Of a DNA stretch of 64,000 nt, positions 20,270-29,147 are shown in pieces. This DNA comes from Alteromonas indica (GTDB taxonomy: Bacteria; Pseudomonadota; Gammaproteobacteria; Enterobacterales; Alteromonadaceae). A program made the position numbers and the translations under genes. Location: assembly GCA_003056425.1 (NCBI GenBank), contig PYVY01000001.1, positions 434,001 through 498,000 of the forward strand. Direction: 5' to 3'. Position 1 is the first letter of the stretch, and the number at the start of each line of letters is the position of its first letter. The notes under the pieces are model-generated. The model was not told where the DNA came from and searched no databases. It saw nothing but the letters and a program-made list of their open reading frames with translations.

Positions 20270-22492
20270 ATGCTTACCACCAACGCTCATCAACAAACAC
20301 TCGATAAAATAAACGTCATTTTAAGCAGTCATTCCAGTTTACTGGCTGCCTACTCCGAACTTGAGACCATCCTGCTAGGCTTATTCAGCGCTTCGCGTAT
20401 GAGTATCTTTCAGCGCCGACGACAGCATCAGGACTTGGTCGCCCGGTTTAAAACTGGTAAAGAGACCACTGAAATTAAAGTTCCTATCAGTCCGCTTTCT
20501 ATTGCCGGATACGTCGCGCTTGCGCAATTACCCGCCGTTATTGCAGACCCCTACAATACCGACGAGTTGCAAAGTATTCACCCACGCTTGCGATTTGCCG
20601 ATAAGTTCGACAAAACCAGTGCCTTTAAAACTGAAAATATTCTGTGCATACCTATTCTTAACGCCGGTGTTTTGCTTGGTGTCATGCAAATTATTAACAA
20701 AAAAACCGGCAGTTTTGATGGTGCCGACCTGAAACTGGCCCAACAGGTGGCCGAAATTCTCGGTAATAAGTTTCGTTATGAACTGGGTGGTACGGCTAAC
20801 CCGTTTGATTCCTTGTTACACCAAGGCCTGATTAATGATAAGGCCTTAAGTGAAATCTTAAAAACCTCACAGGACCACCGGCAGGCGGTTCAGCGGTTAA
20901 TGAGTGAATACCGGCTTACCGAAGCGCAAATCGGTAATTCTCTATCCACCCACTATCAGGTGCCGTTTTTTACCTATCAACCAGACAAATACCATTTATA
21001 TCAGACCGACAGTAAGCTTAACCTTTCCTACTTAAAGCGTAATTTTGTTGCGGTTATTGCAGATGTCCGTGACAACCCTATCGTTTTAATGGCTGAGCCT
21101 AACAATGCTGCACTGCTCATGGAGATTGAGAGCGCCATGGGTATTGATGTGTATGATATTGCGGTAGGCCTGCCCAATCATGTTCTGCAATATTTGGGCG
21201 AAGGCGGTGGTGGATCAACGCCGGGCGAAATGAGCGAAATTCTGGATGAAATAGGCACATCGGCAGAAGACCATGATGAACACATCGACGAGCTGTCCGA
21301 TGATGCGCCGGCGGTGGTGCGTCTAGTAAGCCGCATATTGCATGATGCGAAACGGCTAAATGCCTCGGATATTCATATCGACCCTGAAAAAAACGGCCCT
21401 ACCCGCGTACGTATGCGTATTGACGGGGTGTGTCGTGATATGAGCCAGGTGCCCAATTCGCACCATAGTGCGGTTATCGCCCGTATTAAGATCATGGCTA
21501 ACCTGAACATTGCAGAAAAACGCGTGCCACAGGACGGCAAGCTGGCGTTTAAAATGAGCGGGCAGCTAGTAGAAGTGCGGGTGGCCAGTATCCCCACTGT
21601 CGCCGGTGAAGGCGTGGTAATGCGGATTCTGGCTGCCGGTGGTGCGATGCCCATAGGCAAAATGAATTTAGCTGACGCCAATATGCAGCGGCTGCAAAGC
21701 ATGATCAAAAAACCCCACGGCATCCTATTGGTGGTAGGCCCCACCGGTTCAGGTAAAACCACTACGCTGCATGCGATTCTGGGCTATCTGAATACCCCGG
21801 AAAAGAAAATATGGACAGCCGAAGACCCGGTGGAAATTACCCAGGCGGGTTTGCAGCAGGTGCAGGTTAGCCCGAAAATCGGCTTTACCTTTGCCAATGC
21901 ACTTCGCGCCTTCTTGCGCGCTGACCCGGATATTATCCTGATTGGTGAGATGCGTGACAAAGAAACCGCCCACGCCGGGATAGAAGCTTCGCTAACCGGC
22001 CATTTGGTGTTATCTACGCTGCACACTAACTCCGCGCCGGAAACGATAACCCGGTTACTGGATTTAGGCCTCGACCCGGTAAACTTTTCTGATGCCTGTG
22101 TTGGCATCCTCGCCCAACGACTTATTCGCACATTGTGTCCCAAATGTAAGGAAAGCTACCCGGCCAGCGAGGATGATATCGGCTTTATTCGCCGGCAATA
22201 CGGCGAGGCTTATCTGCAGGAGCTTAATTTAGCCACGCCGGTGACGCTGTATCGTGGCAAAGGTTGTGAAGAGTGTGGCGATACGGGTTATCGCGGCCGT
22301 ACCGGGGTTCACGAATTATTGGGGATGACACCTGAACTACGTTCACTGGTATATAAAGAAGGCAGCGTGGCGCAAATGAAGGCCCAGGCTATGCAGGATG
22401 GTATGCGGACCCTGGTGCAGGATGCCATTGCCAAAGCGCTCAAAGGAGATACTGATTTAGCTCAGGTGCAAATTATCGGTGGCGCAGAATAA
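20270..22492 (+). CDS. GspE/PilB-type secretion ATPase with N-terminal GAF domain
   Basis: 740 residues. Residues 30-170 look like a GAF domain (FSASRMSIFQRR, ENILCIPILNAGVLLGVMQIINKKTG-type ending), residues 180-320 like the MshEN/GspE N-domain, and 340-735 form the ATPase with Walker A GPTGSGKTTTL, the Asp box, Walker B-type ILIGEMRD, the His box and a tetra-Cys zinc site (CPKCKESY ... CEECGDTGYRGRTGVHELL). Such ATPases drive type II secretion or type IV pilus extension from the cytoplasmic membrane face. No pilus or secretion gene is adjacent, so its partner machine is unknown; the GAF domain suggests ligand control. Confidence 0.85.
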   Translation: MLTTNAHQQTLDKINVILSSHSSLLAAYSELETILLGLFSASRMSIFQRRRQHQDLVARFKTGKETTEIKVPISPLSIAGYVALAQLPAVIADPYNTDELQSIHPRLRFADKFDKTSAFKTENILCIPILNAGVLLGVMQIINKKTGSFDGADLKLAQQVAEILGNKFRYELGGTANPFDSLLHQGLINDKALSEILKTSQDHRQAVQRLMSEYRLTEAQIGNSLSTHYQVPFFTYQPDKYHLYQTDSKLNLSYLKRNFVAVIADVRDNPIVLMAEPNNAALLMEIESAMGIDVYDIAVGLPNHVLQYLGEGGGGSTPGEMSEILDEIGTSAEDHDEHIDELSDDAPAVVRLVSRILHDAKRLNASDIHIDPEKNGPTRVRMRIDGVCRDMSQVPNSHHSAVIARIKIMANLNIAEKRVPQDGKLAFKMSGQLVEVRVASIPTVAGEGVVMRILAAGGAMPIGKMNLADANMQRLQSMIKKPHGILLVVGPTGSGKTTTLHAILGYLNTPEKKIWTAEDPVEITQAGLQQVQVSPKIGFTFANALRAFLRADPDIILIGEMRDKETAHAGIEASLTGHLVLSTLHTNSAPETITRLLDLGLDPVNFSDACVGILAQRLIRTLCPKCKESYPASEDDIGFIRRQYGEAYLQELNLATPVTLYRGKGCEECGDTGYRGRTGVHELLGMTPELRSLVYKEGSVAQMKAQAMQDGMRTLVQDAIAKALKGDTDLAQVQIIGGAE

Positions 22493-22556
22493 GCTCTGGT
22501 ACGCAGACAAACATGCGGCAAATAAGCCTATTTGTCGCTTTGTGCAATACCGTACC

Positions 22557-22584
22557 TTGGTATTGTACGGTTCAGCACCATAAT
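22557..22584 (+). promoter_or_regulatory. Candidate promoter for the RAPP ORF and secDF
   Basis: TTGGTA (22557-22562) and CATAAT (22579-22584) with 16-base spacing, about 30 bases before the RAPP ORF. It overlaps an inverted repeat CAATACC/GGTATTG (22545-22565) that could be the end of the GspE-type transcript or an operator. Confidence 0.35.
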
Positions 22585-22613
22585 GATGCTATTCGGTACT
22601 GTGCATATTACTC

Positions 22614-22979
22614 ATGTCATTAGCTGCTAACCCTACCTTTGTCTCTCGCTATGCCGCCACGCTGTGGCTGCTGTGCGCTTGCGTACTGGCAATGGTTAGC
22701 AGTGCACCAGCCGCAGCCACCAGCGCAGTACCAGCCTACGAGTCATTTAATGACACTATCACTATGTCGGTGGGCCGTGCCGGGCCTGCGGTGGCAATGG
22801 TTAAGGCGAGCCCTCAGGACTTACTTGATGATGACCTGCCCTATCTAGCAGTAGCGGTCTGTACTTGGTTATTGGCGTTTCCCCCCGCCGCCACGCCGGC
22901 GCTGCCGTATCAGCTTACGGCTTATCACTCTCACTACTCCCACTGGTATCACAGCCGGGCCCCGCCTGTTTTGTTGTAG
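22614..22979 (+). CDS. Putative export-monitoring arrest peptide ending in RAPP, upstream of secDF
   Basis: 121 residues. A signal peptide or anchor covers about residues 12-36 (TLWLLCACVLAMV then SSAPAAATSA), a second hydrophobic stretch lies at 77-92, and the C-terminal tail is His/Tyr-rich (YHSHYSHWYHS) followed by RAPP at 115-118 and VLL. The codons for RAPP are CGG GCC CCG CCT (22956-22967). RAPP near the C-terminus is the stall motif of the ApdA/ApdP arrest peptides, related to RAGP of SecM, and small secreted ORFs upstream of secDF are where VemP and such peptides occur. A Trp lies four residues before the Arg. The ATG at 22614 has no clear Shine-Dalgarno. The export-sensor role is inference, strongly supported by the RNA stem that joins the arrest codons to the secDF ribosome-binding site. 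Confidence 0.75.
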   Translation: MSLAANPTFVSRYAATLWLLCACVLAMVSSAPAAATSAVPAYESFNDTITMSVGRAGPAVAMVKASPQDLLDDDLPYLAVAVCTWLLAFPPAATPALPYQLTAYHSHYSHWYHSRAPPVLL

Positions 22980-23026
22980 CGCTCTATCCGCGCGTACGCG
23001 CACACTTTTGCTATAACACAAACAGG
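22965..23026 (+). promoter_or_regulatory. RNA stem covering most of the secDF Shine-Dalgarno
   Basis: CCTGTTTTGTTGTAG (22965-22979, beginning at the last Pro codon of RAPP) pairs with CTATAACACAAACAGG (23011-23026): 15 base pairs with one bulged C and one G-U. The second arm contains AGG of the AGGA Shine-Dalgarno (23024-23027), seven bases before the secDF ATG. The loop holds a GCGCGTACGCGC palindrome (22990-23001). A ribosome stalled at RAPP would cover the first arm and free the second. Confidence 0.75.
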
Positions 23027-23034
23027 ACACTCTC

Positions 23035-25548
23035 ATGGTTAGATTTTCTTGCCGGGGCATTATTTATGCGCTGGTTATTTTACTGGGTTTGGCTGCGGCT
23101 ATGCCTAATTTACTGCCCCTTAGTGCACAGCGCCACCTTCCCGACTGGTACACCGGCCAACAGTTAGCGCTGGGGCTGGATTTACAGGGCGGCTCGCATT
23201 TGCTGTTCGACGCTGATGCTTCTACCGTTTACCGCAAAGCCGTTACCAACCTGAGTCAGGGCCTGCAAAACACGCTGCGGGACAACCATCTTCGCTACAC
23301 CGGACTTACGCAAAGTGAAACCCAGCTTAGTCTACGCGTAACATCACAAGCCGATGCAGAACAAGTGATTAAGCTAGCTTATCCGATGCTCAGCGGCCCC
23401 GATAACCACACAATTTTCCAATCATCCCAGGACCAGCTGACTATCAACTTTACGCTCTTGCCTGCAGGCCAAAAGCTATTGCTTGATAATGCGCTTGAGC
23501 AAGCCCTTGAAGTTGTCAGGCGGCGCCTGAACGAAACGGGTTTAACTGAGCCTACAGTCACCCGGCAGGGCGATGGTATCCTGGTGCAAATGCCAGGGGT
23601 CAGTGACCCCACCCACATTCGTAATCTGTTGGGCACCACCGCTAAGATGGACTTTTATTGGGTGTCTAACGCTACTACGACCTCTATCCAGCTTCCGCAA
23701 AGTGATGGTCAGGGCGTGTTATCCCTCACTCCCAACCCGGCATTGGCTGGCGAACATATTACTGATGCCCGACTGGCCTTCGACCCGCAAACCACCGTGC
23801 CCGTAGTGAGTTTCTCACTTGATAATACGGGGGCACGCCAGTTCGGGCAGATGACCAGTAAACATATCGGGGACAGGCTGGCAATTGTGCTGGATAACCA
23901 GATTATCACCGCCCCGGTGATACAAAGCGCGATCACTGCAGGAAGCGGCCAGATTACCGGCAATTTTACGGTTAAAGAAGCCACTAACCTGGCATTGATG
24001 CTACGCGCTGGCGCCCTACCGGTGCCTTTACAGGTAATTGAAGAGCGCACGGTGGGCCCCGATGTAGGAAGTGACGCCATTAAGCTGGGAATCGCCTCAA
24101 GCCTGGCGGGGGCGGTGCTGGTTTTAATAACAATGGTAGCGCTGTATCGGCGCTGGGGGGTGACGGCGGGCATTAGCCTGGTAGTGAACATGCTGCTGTT
24201 ACTCGGGCTGTTAAGTTTGTTTGGTGCCACGCTTACGCTGCCGGGCTTCGCCGGTATTATTCTAACGCTGGGGATGGCGGTAGATGCCAATATTCTCATT
24301 AATGAGCGTATCCGCGAGCAAACAATGCGAGGCGCCGGCGCAGCGGTGGCGATTAAAAATGGTTTTACCAGCGCCTGGACCACTATACTGGATGCTAATT
24401 TCACCACACTAATAGCAGTCAGTCTGTTGTTTATGTTTGGCAGCGGCCCGGTCAAAGGCTTTGCTGTGACCATTGGCATCGGCCTGCTGACTTCAATGTT
24501 TACCGCTGTCACGCTAACCCGCGGATTGATGGAGTGGCAAATACGCCGGACACCGCGGGCCAAACTCAATTTGGCGATGCAGCAACTGATGCAGCGTATT
24601 GGCCAATCGTCTACCAATTACATTAAAGGCCGGGTAATCGGCCTGACAGCATCATTGATTCTGTCATTGGGTTCAGTGGCCTTATTTGTATCGCCGGGGC
24701 TAAATTATGGGGTTGATTTTACCGGCGGAACCCTGGTAGAGGTGCACTCTGCGACATTAAGTGTAGACACCCTACGCAATACTTTAAGTGAGCATGGATT
24801 AAACCAGGCAACCATTCAGGAGTTTGAACAAGCTGGCGAGTATCTGGTCAAATTGCCTGTGGCGCCCCAGGCGACCAGCTCGGTTGACAAGCCGGAGGCA
24901 CTCAGTGTGTTAAGGCAAAGTCTGGCGGGGGCTGATAGTGATGCCAGTATTGTCCGCGTAGACATGGTTGGGCCCAAGGTTAGCAGCGGCTTTACCGATG
25001 TCTCTATTTTAGCAGTGTTGTTGGCAGGAATGGGGGTTGTGGGCTACTTATGGCTACGTTTTGAAAGCCATTTTGCACTAGCCGCCACCGCTACCATCGC
25101 CTTGGATATAACCAAAACAATTGGTTTTTTTGCGCTCACCGGCCTGGAATTTAACTTAACGGCTGTCGCTGCCCTACTGGCTCTCATTGGATATTCGATT
25201 AATGATAAGGTAGTGGTGTTTGACCGGATTCGCGAGACCTTACGTCACCAGCCGCAGTGGTCTTTACCCAAGGTTATTAATAGCAGCATTAGTGCCACGC
25301 TAGGCCGCACTATCATGACCTCCGTTACCACGTTAATTGCGTTATTACCCATGGCACTGGCGGGAGGACAAACAGTGGCAAGCTTTGCCTGGCCGATGAT
25401 TTTCGGCATAGTGGTAGGAACCAGTTCAACCTTATTTGTTGCGGTGTCTTTGTTTTATTTTCTTGCCGACCGCCGGCAGCAAAAAGGTTTAGCACAATTA
25501 CGCCCCAGCGCAGCGCAGATGAAGGAGATGCTGGCGGATATACCTTAG
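23035..25548 (+). CDS. secDF: Fused SecD-SecF protein translocase subunit
   Basis: 837 residues of an RND-type export motor that uses the ion gradient to pull translocating polypeptides into the periplasm. SecD part, about 1-505: first TM at 5-22, LGLDLQGGSHLLFD, periplasmic P1 domain with VVRRRLNETGLTEPTV, GAGALPVPL-type segment and the TM4 motif GMAVDANILINERIREQ. SecF part, about 515-837: YGVDFTGGTLVEV, VGPKVSSGF and GYSINDKVVVFDRIRE. Fused forms occur in several lineages; in this group it would most likely be a second copy beside separate secD and secF. Its Shine-Dalgarno (AGGA) is largely covered by the upstream RNA stem. Confidence 0.93.
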   Translation: MVRFSCRGIIYALVILLGLAAAMPNLLPLSAQRHLPDWYTGQQLALGLDLQGGSHLLFDADASTVYRKAVTNLSQGLQNTLRDNHLRYTGLTQSETQLSLRVTSQADAEQVIKLAYPMLSGPDNHTIFQSSQDQLTINFTLLPAGQKLLLDNALEQALEVVRRRLNETGLTEPTVTRQGDGILVQMPGVSDPTHIRNLLGTTAKMDFYWVSNATTTSIQLPQSDGQGVLSLTPNPALAGEHITDARLAFDPQTTVPVVSFSLDNTGARQFGQMTSKHIGDRLAIVLDNQIITAPVIQSAITAGSGQITGNFTVKEATNLALMLRAGALPVPLQVIEERTVGPDVGSDAIKLGIASSLAGAVLVLITMVALYRRWGVTAGISLVVNMLLLLGLLSLFGATLTLPGFAGIILTLGMAVDANILINERIREQTMRGAGAAVAIKNGFTSAWTTILDANFTTLIAVSLLFMFGSGPVKGFAVTIGIGLLTSMFTAVTLTRGLMEWQIRRTPRAKLNLAMQQLMQRIGQSSTNYIKGRVIGLTASLILSLGSVALFVSPGLNYGVDFTGGTLVEVHSATLSVDTLRNTLSEHGLNQATIQEFEQAGEYLVKLPVAPQATSSVDKPEALSVLRQSLAGADSDASIVRVDMVGPKVSSGFTDVSILAVLLAGMGVVGYLWLRFESHFALAATATIALDITKTIGFFALTGLEFNLTAVAALLALIGYSINDKVVVFDRIRETLRHQPQWSLPKVINSSISATLGRTIMTSVTTLIALLPMALAGGQTVASFAWPMIFGIVVGTSSTLFVAVSLFYFLADRRQQKGLAQLRPSAAQMKEMLADIP

Positions 25549-25623
25549 GGGGCTGCCAACGGGCGGCCTGATCTTTTAGTAGTAGTTCAGGTATGAACTG
25601 GCTGTTCAGACAGGAAAGCGAAT

Positions 25624-27327
25624 ATGTTTGCTGTAGATTACGAGATTTTAATTGCTGCCTTGTTGCTGTTTATCGGCATATTGTCGAGCAAACTGTCGCC
25701 CCGCTTGGGCTTGCCCATGCTGGTCCTGTTTTTACTGGTGGGGATGCTGGCCGGTGAAGCCGGCATCGGCGGTATCGCGTTTGACGACGCCCATGCCGCC
25801 CACGCTCTTGGCACCCTGGCGCTCGCTGTCATCCTATTTGATGGCGGACTACAAACCTCTCTAAGTGCGATTAAGTTGGTATGGAAACCTGCGTCGCTGT
25901 TAGCCACCCTGGGGGTTGCGATAACTGCTGGCATTACCGGGTTGGCGGCAGCCACTATACTGGGTATTCCGCCTTTAGTTGGCTTGCTACTGGGCGCCAT
26001 CGTAGGCTCTACCGATGCAGCCGCGGTATTTTCTATATTGCGAAGTGCCGGCATTAATATTAATCCACGCTTAAAGTCGACCCTGGAAATAGAAAGCGCA
26101 TCGAACGACCCCATGGCAATATTTTTGACCGTCGGGTTGTTAGGCCTGATTACCCACCAAATGGAGCCTGGCTGGGGAATGCTGGTACTGTTTATTAAAC
26201 AAATGGGTATCGGCGCGGTGGCGGGACTTTCTATCGGGTGGCTGGCTGTTAAGTTAATCAACCGCCTGAAACTTATCGCTGCTGGTTTGTATCCGGTGTT
26301 AGTGGCAGTGTGCGGCGCCATGGCATTTGGGGTAGCCGCGTCCCTCGGAGGAAGTGGATTTTTAGCCACATTTATAGCCGGGGTCATTATTGGCAATAGC
26401 CGCTTTGTGTACCAGCACGCCACGTTTTTGTTTTTAGATGGGCTGGCTTGGTTAAGTCAAATTGCTATGTTTGTTATGCTGGGATTATTAGTTAACCCAC
26501 CCTCGTTACTAGACGTATGGGGCGAGGGCTTGATGATTGCCATTATCCTGGTTTTTGTTGCCCGCCCTTTGGCGGTGGTGCCAGTATTAGCGCTGACCCG
26601 CTTTAAAAAGCGCGAAATTGCCATGGTTTCCTGGGTTGGCTTACGCGGATCTGTGCCAATCATTCTGGCAATTTTCCCGCTGCTCTACGGTATTGACGAG
26701 GCCGGGCTGGTATTTAATGTAGTGTTCTTCGTGGTGCTGATTTCAGCAACATTACAAGGCTCTTCGTTACCTTGGGTAGCCCGCAAACTGGGCCTGATAG
26801 AGCCCCCTGTGCCCAGTACAGCTAAAAAACTTGAGATCCCTTCGTTAGGCGATGTTGATGCGGATCTGATAGAGATAAAGCTGGGTGAAACATGTAAAGT
26901 GGTGGGCCAGCGGCTATCCACATTACCCCTGCCCAGGGGTGTAGACGTGGCGATGCTGGTAAGAAACAATAAGGTGTTGTCGCCTCACACCAAGCCGGTA
27001 CTTACCGCTGGCGATTATGTTTTTGTAACCTTACAACCCGATTTACGTGGCTATGTTGATATGCTTTTTTCTAGCAATAAAGGCCCGGGAAGCAAAAAAC
27101 CAGACAAGGTATCTGCCACCTTTGAAGGCGAAGTAACACTAAGCATGCTCAAGCAATTCTATGATATTGCCGTAGAGCCGCTAGACGACACTACGCTTTC
27201 AGCTATGCTTGAGAAGGCGTTGGTAAACTCTGGGGGGAGTGATATCTCTTTGCCCGCCGGGCATTTTAGAGTCATCGCGCTGAAGCAGGGTAAGCCGAGC
27301 TTGATCCGCTATACTCCCACCGTATGA
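25624..27327 (+). CDS. K+/H+ antiporter NhaP2 (CvrA) family
   Basis: 567 residues: about twelve TM segments (1-390) with ALAVILFDGGLQT, GAIVGSTDAAAVFSIL, and ESASNDPMAIFLTVG carrying the conserved acidic ion site, then a soluble tail with an RCK_C-like domain (about 415-490, LGETCKVVGQRLSTLPLPRGVDVAML) and a CorC-type C-terminal piece. Ejects cations in exchange for protons and supports pH and osmotic adaptation. Seventy-five bases downstream of secDF, possibly co-transcribed. It is the second proton antiporter in the window. AGGAAAG lies just before the ATG. Confidence 0.88.
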   Translation: MFAVDYEILIAALLLFIGILSSKLSPRLGLPMLVLFLLVGMLAGEAGIGGIAFDDAHAAHALGTLALAVILFDGGLQTSLSAIKLVWKPASLLATLGVAITAGITGLAAATILGIPPLVGLLLGAIVGSTDAAAVFSILRSAGININPRLKSTLEIESASNDPMAIFLTVGLLGLITHQMEPGWGMLVLFIKQMGIGAVAGLSIGWLAVKLINRLKLIAAGLYPVLVAVCGAMAFGVAASLGGSGFLATFIAGVIIGNSRFVYQHATFLFLDGLAWLSQIAMFVMLGLLVNPPSLLDVWGEGLMIAIILVFVARPLAVVPVLALTRFKKREIAMVSWVGLRGSVPIILAIFPLLYGIDEAGLVFNVVFFVVLISATLQGSSLPWVARKLGLIEPPVPSTAKKLEIPSLGDVDADLIEIKLGETCKVVGQRLSTLPLPRGVDVAMLVRNNKVLSPHTKPVLTAGDYVFVTLQPDLRGYVDMLFSSNKGPGSKKPDKVSATFEGEVTLSMLKQFYDIAVEPLDDTTLSAMLEKALVNSGGSDISLPAGHFRVIALKQGKPSLIRYTPTV

Positions 27328-27330
27328 TTG

Positions 27331-27361
27331 AGCGCACACTGGCCTATCGCCAGTGTGCGCT
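27331..27361. terminator. Bidirectional terminator between NhaP2-like gene and CBM9-like gene
   Basis: Perfect 13-bp inverted repeat AGCGCACACTGGC / GCCAGTGTGCGCT with a five-base loop, between two converging genes. No T-run immediately follows. Confidence 0.6.
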
Positions 27362-27375
27362 GACGCAGCTGGTAT

Positions 27376-28122
27376 TTATTTAACCAATTTTAATTTGCCA
27401 AATACCGACGCATCGATGTATCCGCGGTTCTTGTCGCCGTTAACGGGTTTTATATCGTGGGAGCCCATAAAATGTTCGCGGGTTTCGCTTCCGTCATTAT
27501 CGCAATAGGCCAGCATAAAGCCCATGATCTTATCTGCGCTTAATGCGACCGGATCACCAGGGCTCGCCGTATTATAGGTGTCGGGGTAAATACGTACCGC
27601 CACTTCCCATATGACATTATGCGGCTTTTGCGGTTGGCGCTGCCAAGCACTGTCGAGGTGATCGTTTAGCAATACAACACTATTATTGTCTTTCCCATTG
27701 CCGAAATCAGCCACATTGCCGTCTAACGCAATATGGTAGGCAAAGGCGTTGTAACTATGCAGATGGTCGCCGCCTGAGGCATCTTCATCCAAAAAGATTT
27801 CCAGACAATCATCATCCCAATACGCTTCCTTGGGGTTGGGATGCGTATCGATAAGCACATCATCGGTAATCTCTACCAGTAAGTACAACTGGGCCTCGTC
27901 CCACGCCAGCTTATAACGCCCGGTAAAGTCACTTGCTTCAGGGACAGCGCCAACCATATCGTGATCCAATGCATGCCATTGCGCTTTTTTCCAGATGGCA
28001 TCATTTGCTACGCCGTCTACTACCACTGCGGTATCGGTGTAGATAACAGATTGTTCGGATGCTGCCTGAACCGAGGCGGCAACCCCGGATAACAGGGTCA
28101 TTGCTAATGCTATTCGTTTCAT
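27376..28122 (-). CDS. Secreted CBM9-like carbohydrate-binding protein
   Basis: 248 residues from the ATG at 28122, preceded by AAGGA seven bases upstream; longer in-frame starts lack this and precede the signal peptide. Signal peptide MKRIALAMTLLSGVAASVQA. The rest follows the family 9 carbohydrate-binding/DOMON-like pattern: DGVANDAIWKKAQW, GRYKLAWDEAQLYLLVEITDDVLI, DDDCLEIFLDEDASGG, and a terminal HFMGSHDIKPVNGDKNRGYID. It probably binds sugar or heme-like ligands in the periplasm or outside. No hydrolase domain is attached. Family call is good; ligand unknown. Confidence 0.8.
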   Translation of the reverse strand: MKRIALAMTLLSGVAASVQAASEQSVIYTDTAVVVDGVANDAIWKKAQWHALDHDMVGAVPEASDFTGRYKLAWDEAQLYLLVEITDDVLIDTHPNPKEAYWDDDCLEIFLDEDASGGDHLHSYNAFAYHIALDGNVADFGNGKDNNSVVLLNDHLDSAWQRQPQKPHNVIWEVAVRIYPDTYNTASPGDPVALSADKIMGFMLAYCDNDGSETREHFMGSHDIKPVNGDKNRGYIDASVFGKLKLVK

Positions 28123-28419
28123 TCGAAGTTCCTTTTGGGGCGTGAAATGTAAGCTTGCCCGATACCGGTAGCGGTAGGTAAACATTACACACTTTGCATA
28201 TAAACCCGCCAATTGTCCCCAGCGTGAATGTCATGCAGATGTTTTATTTAGCCTATCACTTTTGGCTAACCCACCGCCAGTAAAAGCAATTACTGAATAG
28301 TTTGACCCCGTTTATGTTTTATTCAGGTATGGCACTGACTGTGCAATAGCTTAAATAACGCTATGTGCAAGTTGAAACGCCGCAAAAACATAGCTTTTAC
28401 CAACGAACCTTGAGGCATA

Positions 28420-29073
28420 GTGCGCTTAGGCCACTGTGAACTGATGATGACTTTAAACCAGCTCCCAACGCTTGCAACACGTCTCATGCAGGCTACATAT
28501 TCAGCGCGTTCTGTGACTAGACAGCCGTATCAGACAGCACCGCCGCACGCTATCGATGCTGAATCAACGAATACCGGGAGCTATACGGCCGCAGCATTCG
28601 CTACCGCCCTGAAAAAGAGATTGCAGCAGCGCCGCGGCAAGCCATATGCTGAGTTTAACGCTACTGCACCTACCACCGAAGACGCCCACTCCTCTGCCCC
28701 TTCTTCCGCCACCGTGGCCCCGGTTTCAGGCGTTACCAGGCATGCTGACCCTAGCAACAACTCTGCTTCGGTCCAATGGCAACCGGCGTTGGAAGAAAGC
28801 CACCGCCAGGATGCCGCAGCCTTATCGGCTATTCACCAAACCGAACCTGTTGAAGCAGTCATAAGTATGCTGCGTGAAGAAGCACTGTTTATTCAGTTGA
28901 TGATTTTGCGAGAATGTCGGGATAAAGGCCATATGCCTTCCCCTACCCTGTTCTCTCAGTTAGACAAAGTACAGCAGGTATTGCAGCGTGAGGTGGAGGC
29001 CAAAGCACAGCGGCTCAAAGCTACGCGCACCGCCACAGAGCGTAGCGGTAATTTGCTCGACGAACAGGGTTAG
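28420..29073 (+). CDS. Hypothetical protein, low-complexity N-terminal half
   Basis: 217 residues from the GTG at 28420 (GAGG four bases upstream) or about 209 from the ATGs at 28444/28447. No family recognised. Residues 30-125 are rich in Ala, Thr, Ser and Pro and probably disordered; residues 135-200 form a likely helical segment (EAVISMLREEALFIQLMILRE, then LDKVQQVLQREVEAKAQRLK). No signal peptide or TM. Codon use and composition match neighbours. It lies alone between divergent and convergent genes, ending 75 bases before the hybrid regulator on the other strand. Confidence 0.5.
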   Translation: MRLGHCELMMTLNQLPTLATRLMQATYSARSVTRQPYQTAPPHAIDAESTNTGSYTAAAFATALKKRLQQRRGKPYAEFNATAPTTEDAHSSAPSSATVAPVSGVTRHADPSNNSASVQWQPALEESHRQDAAALSAIHQTEPVEAVISMLREEALFIQLMILRECRDKGHMPSPTLFSQLDKVQQVLQREVEAKAQRLKATRTATERSGNLLDEQG

Positions 29074-29147
29074 CTTCGCTGCCCCTAGCGTGTGTTACAA
29101 CCAGGCCCTATTCGCTGGCCAACGCTATTGCACTGAAGAAGGCAGGA

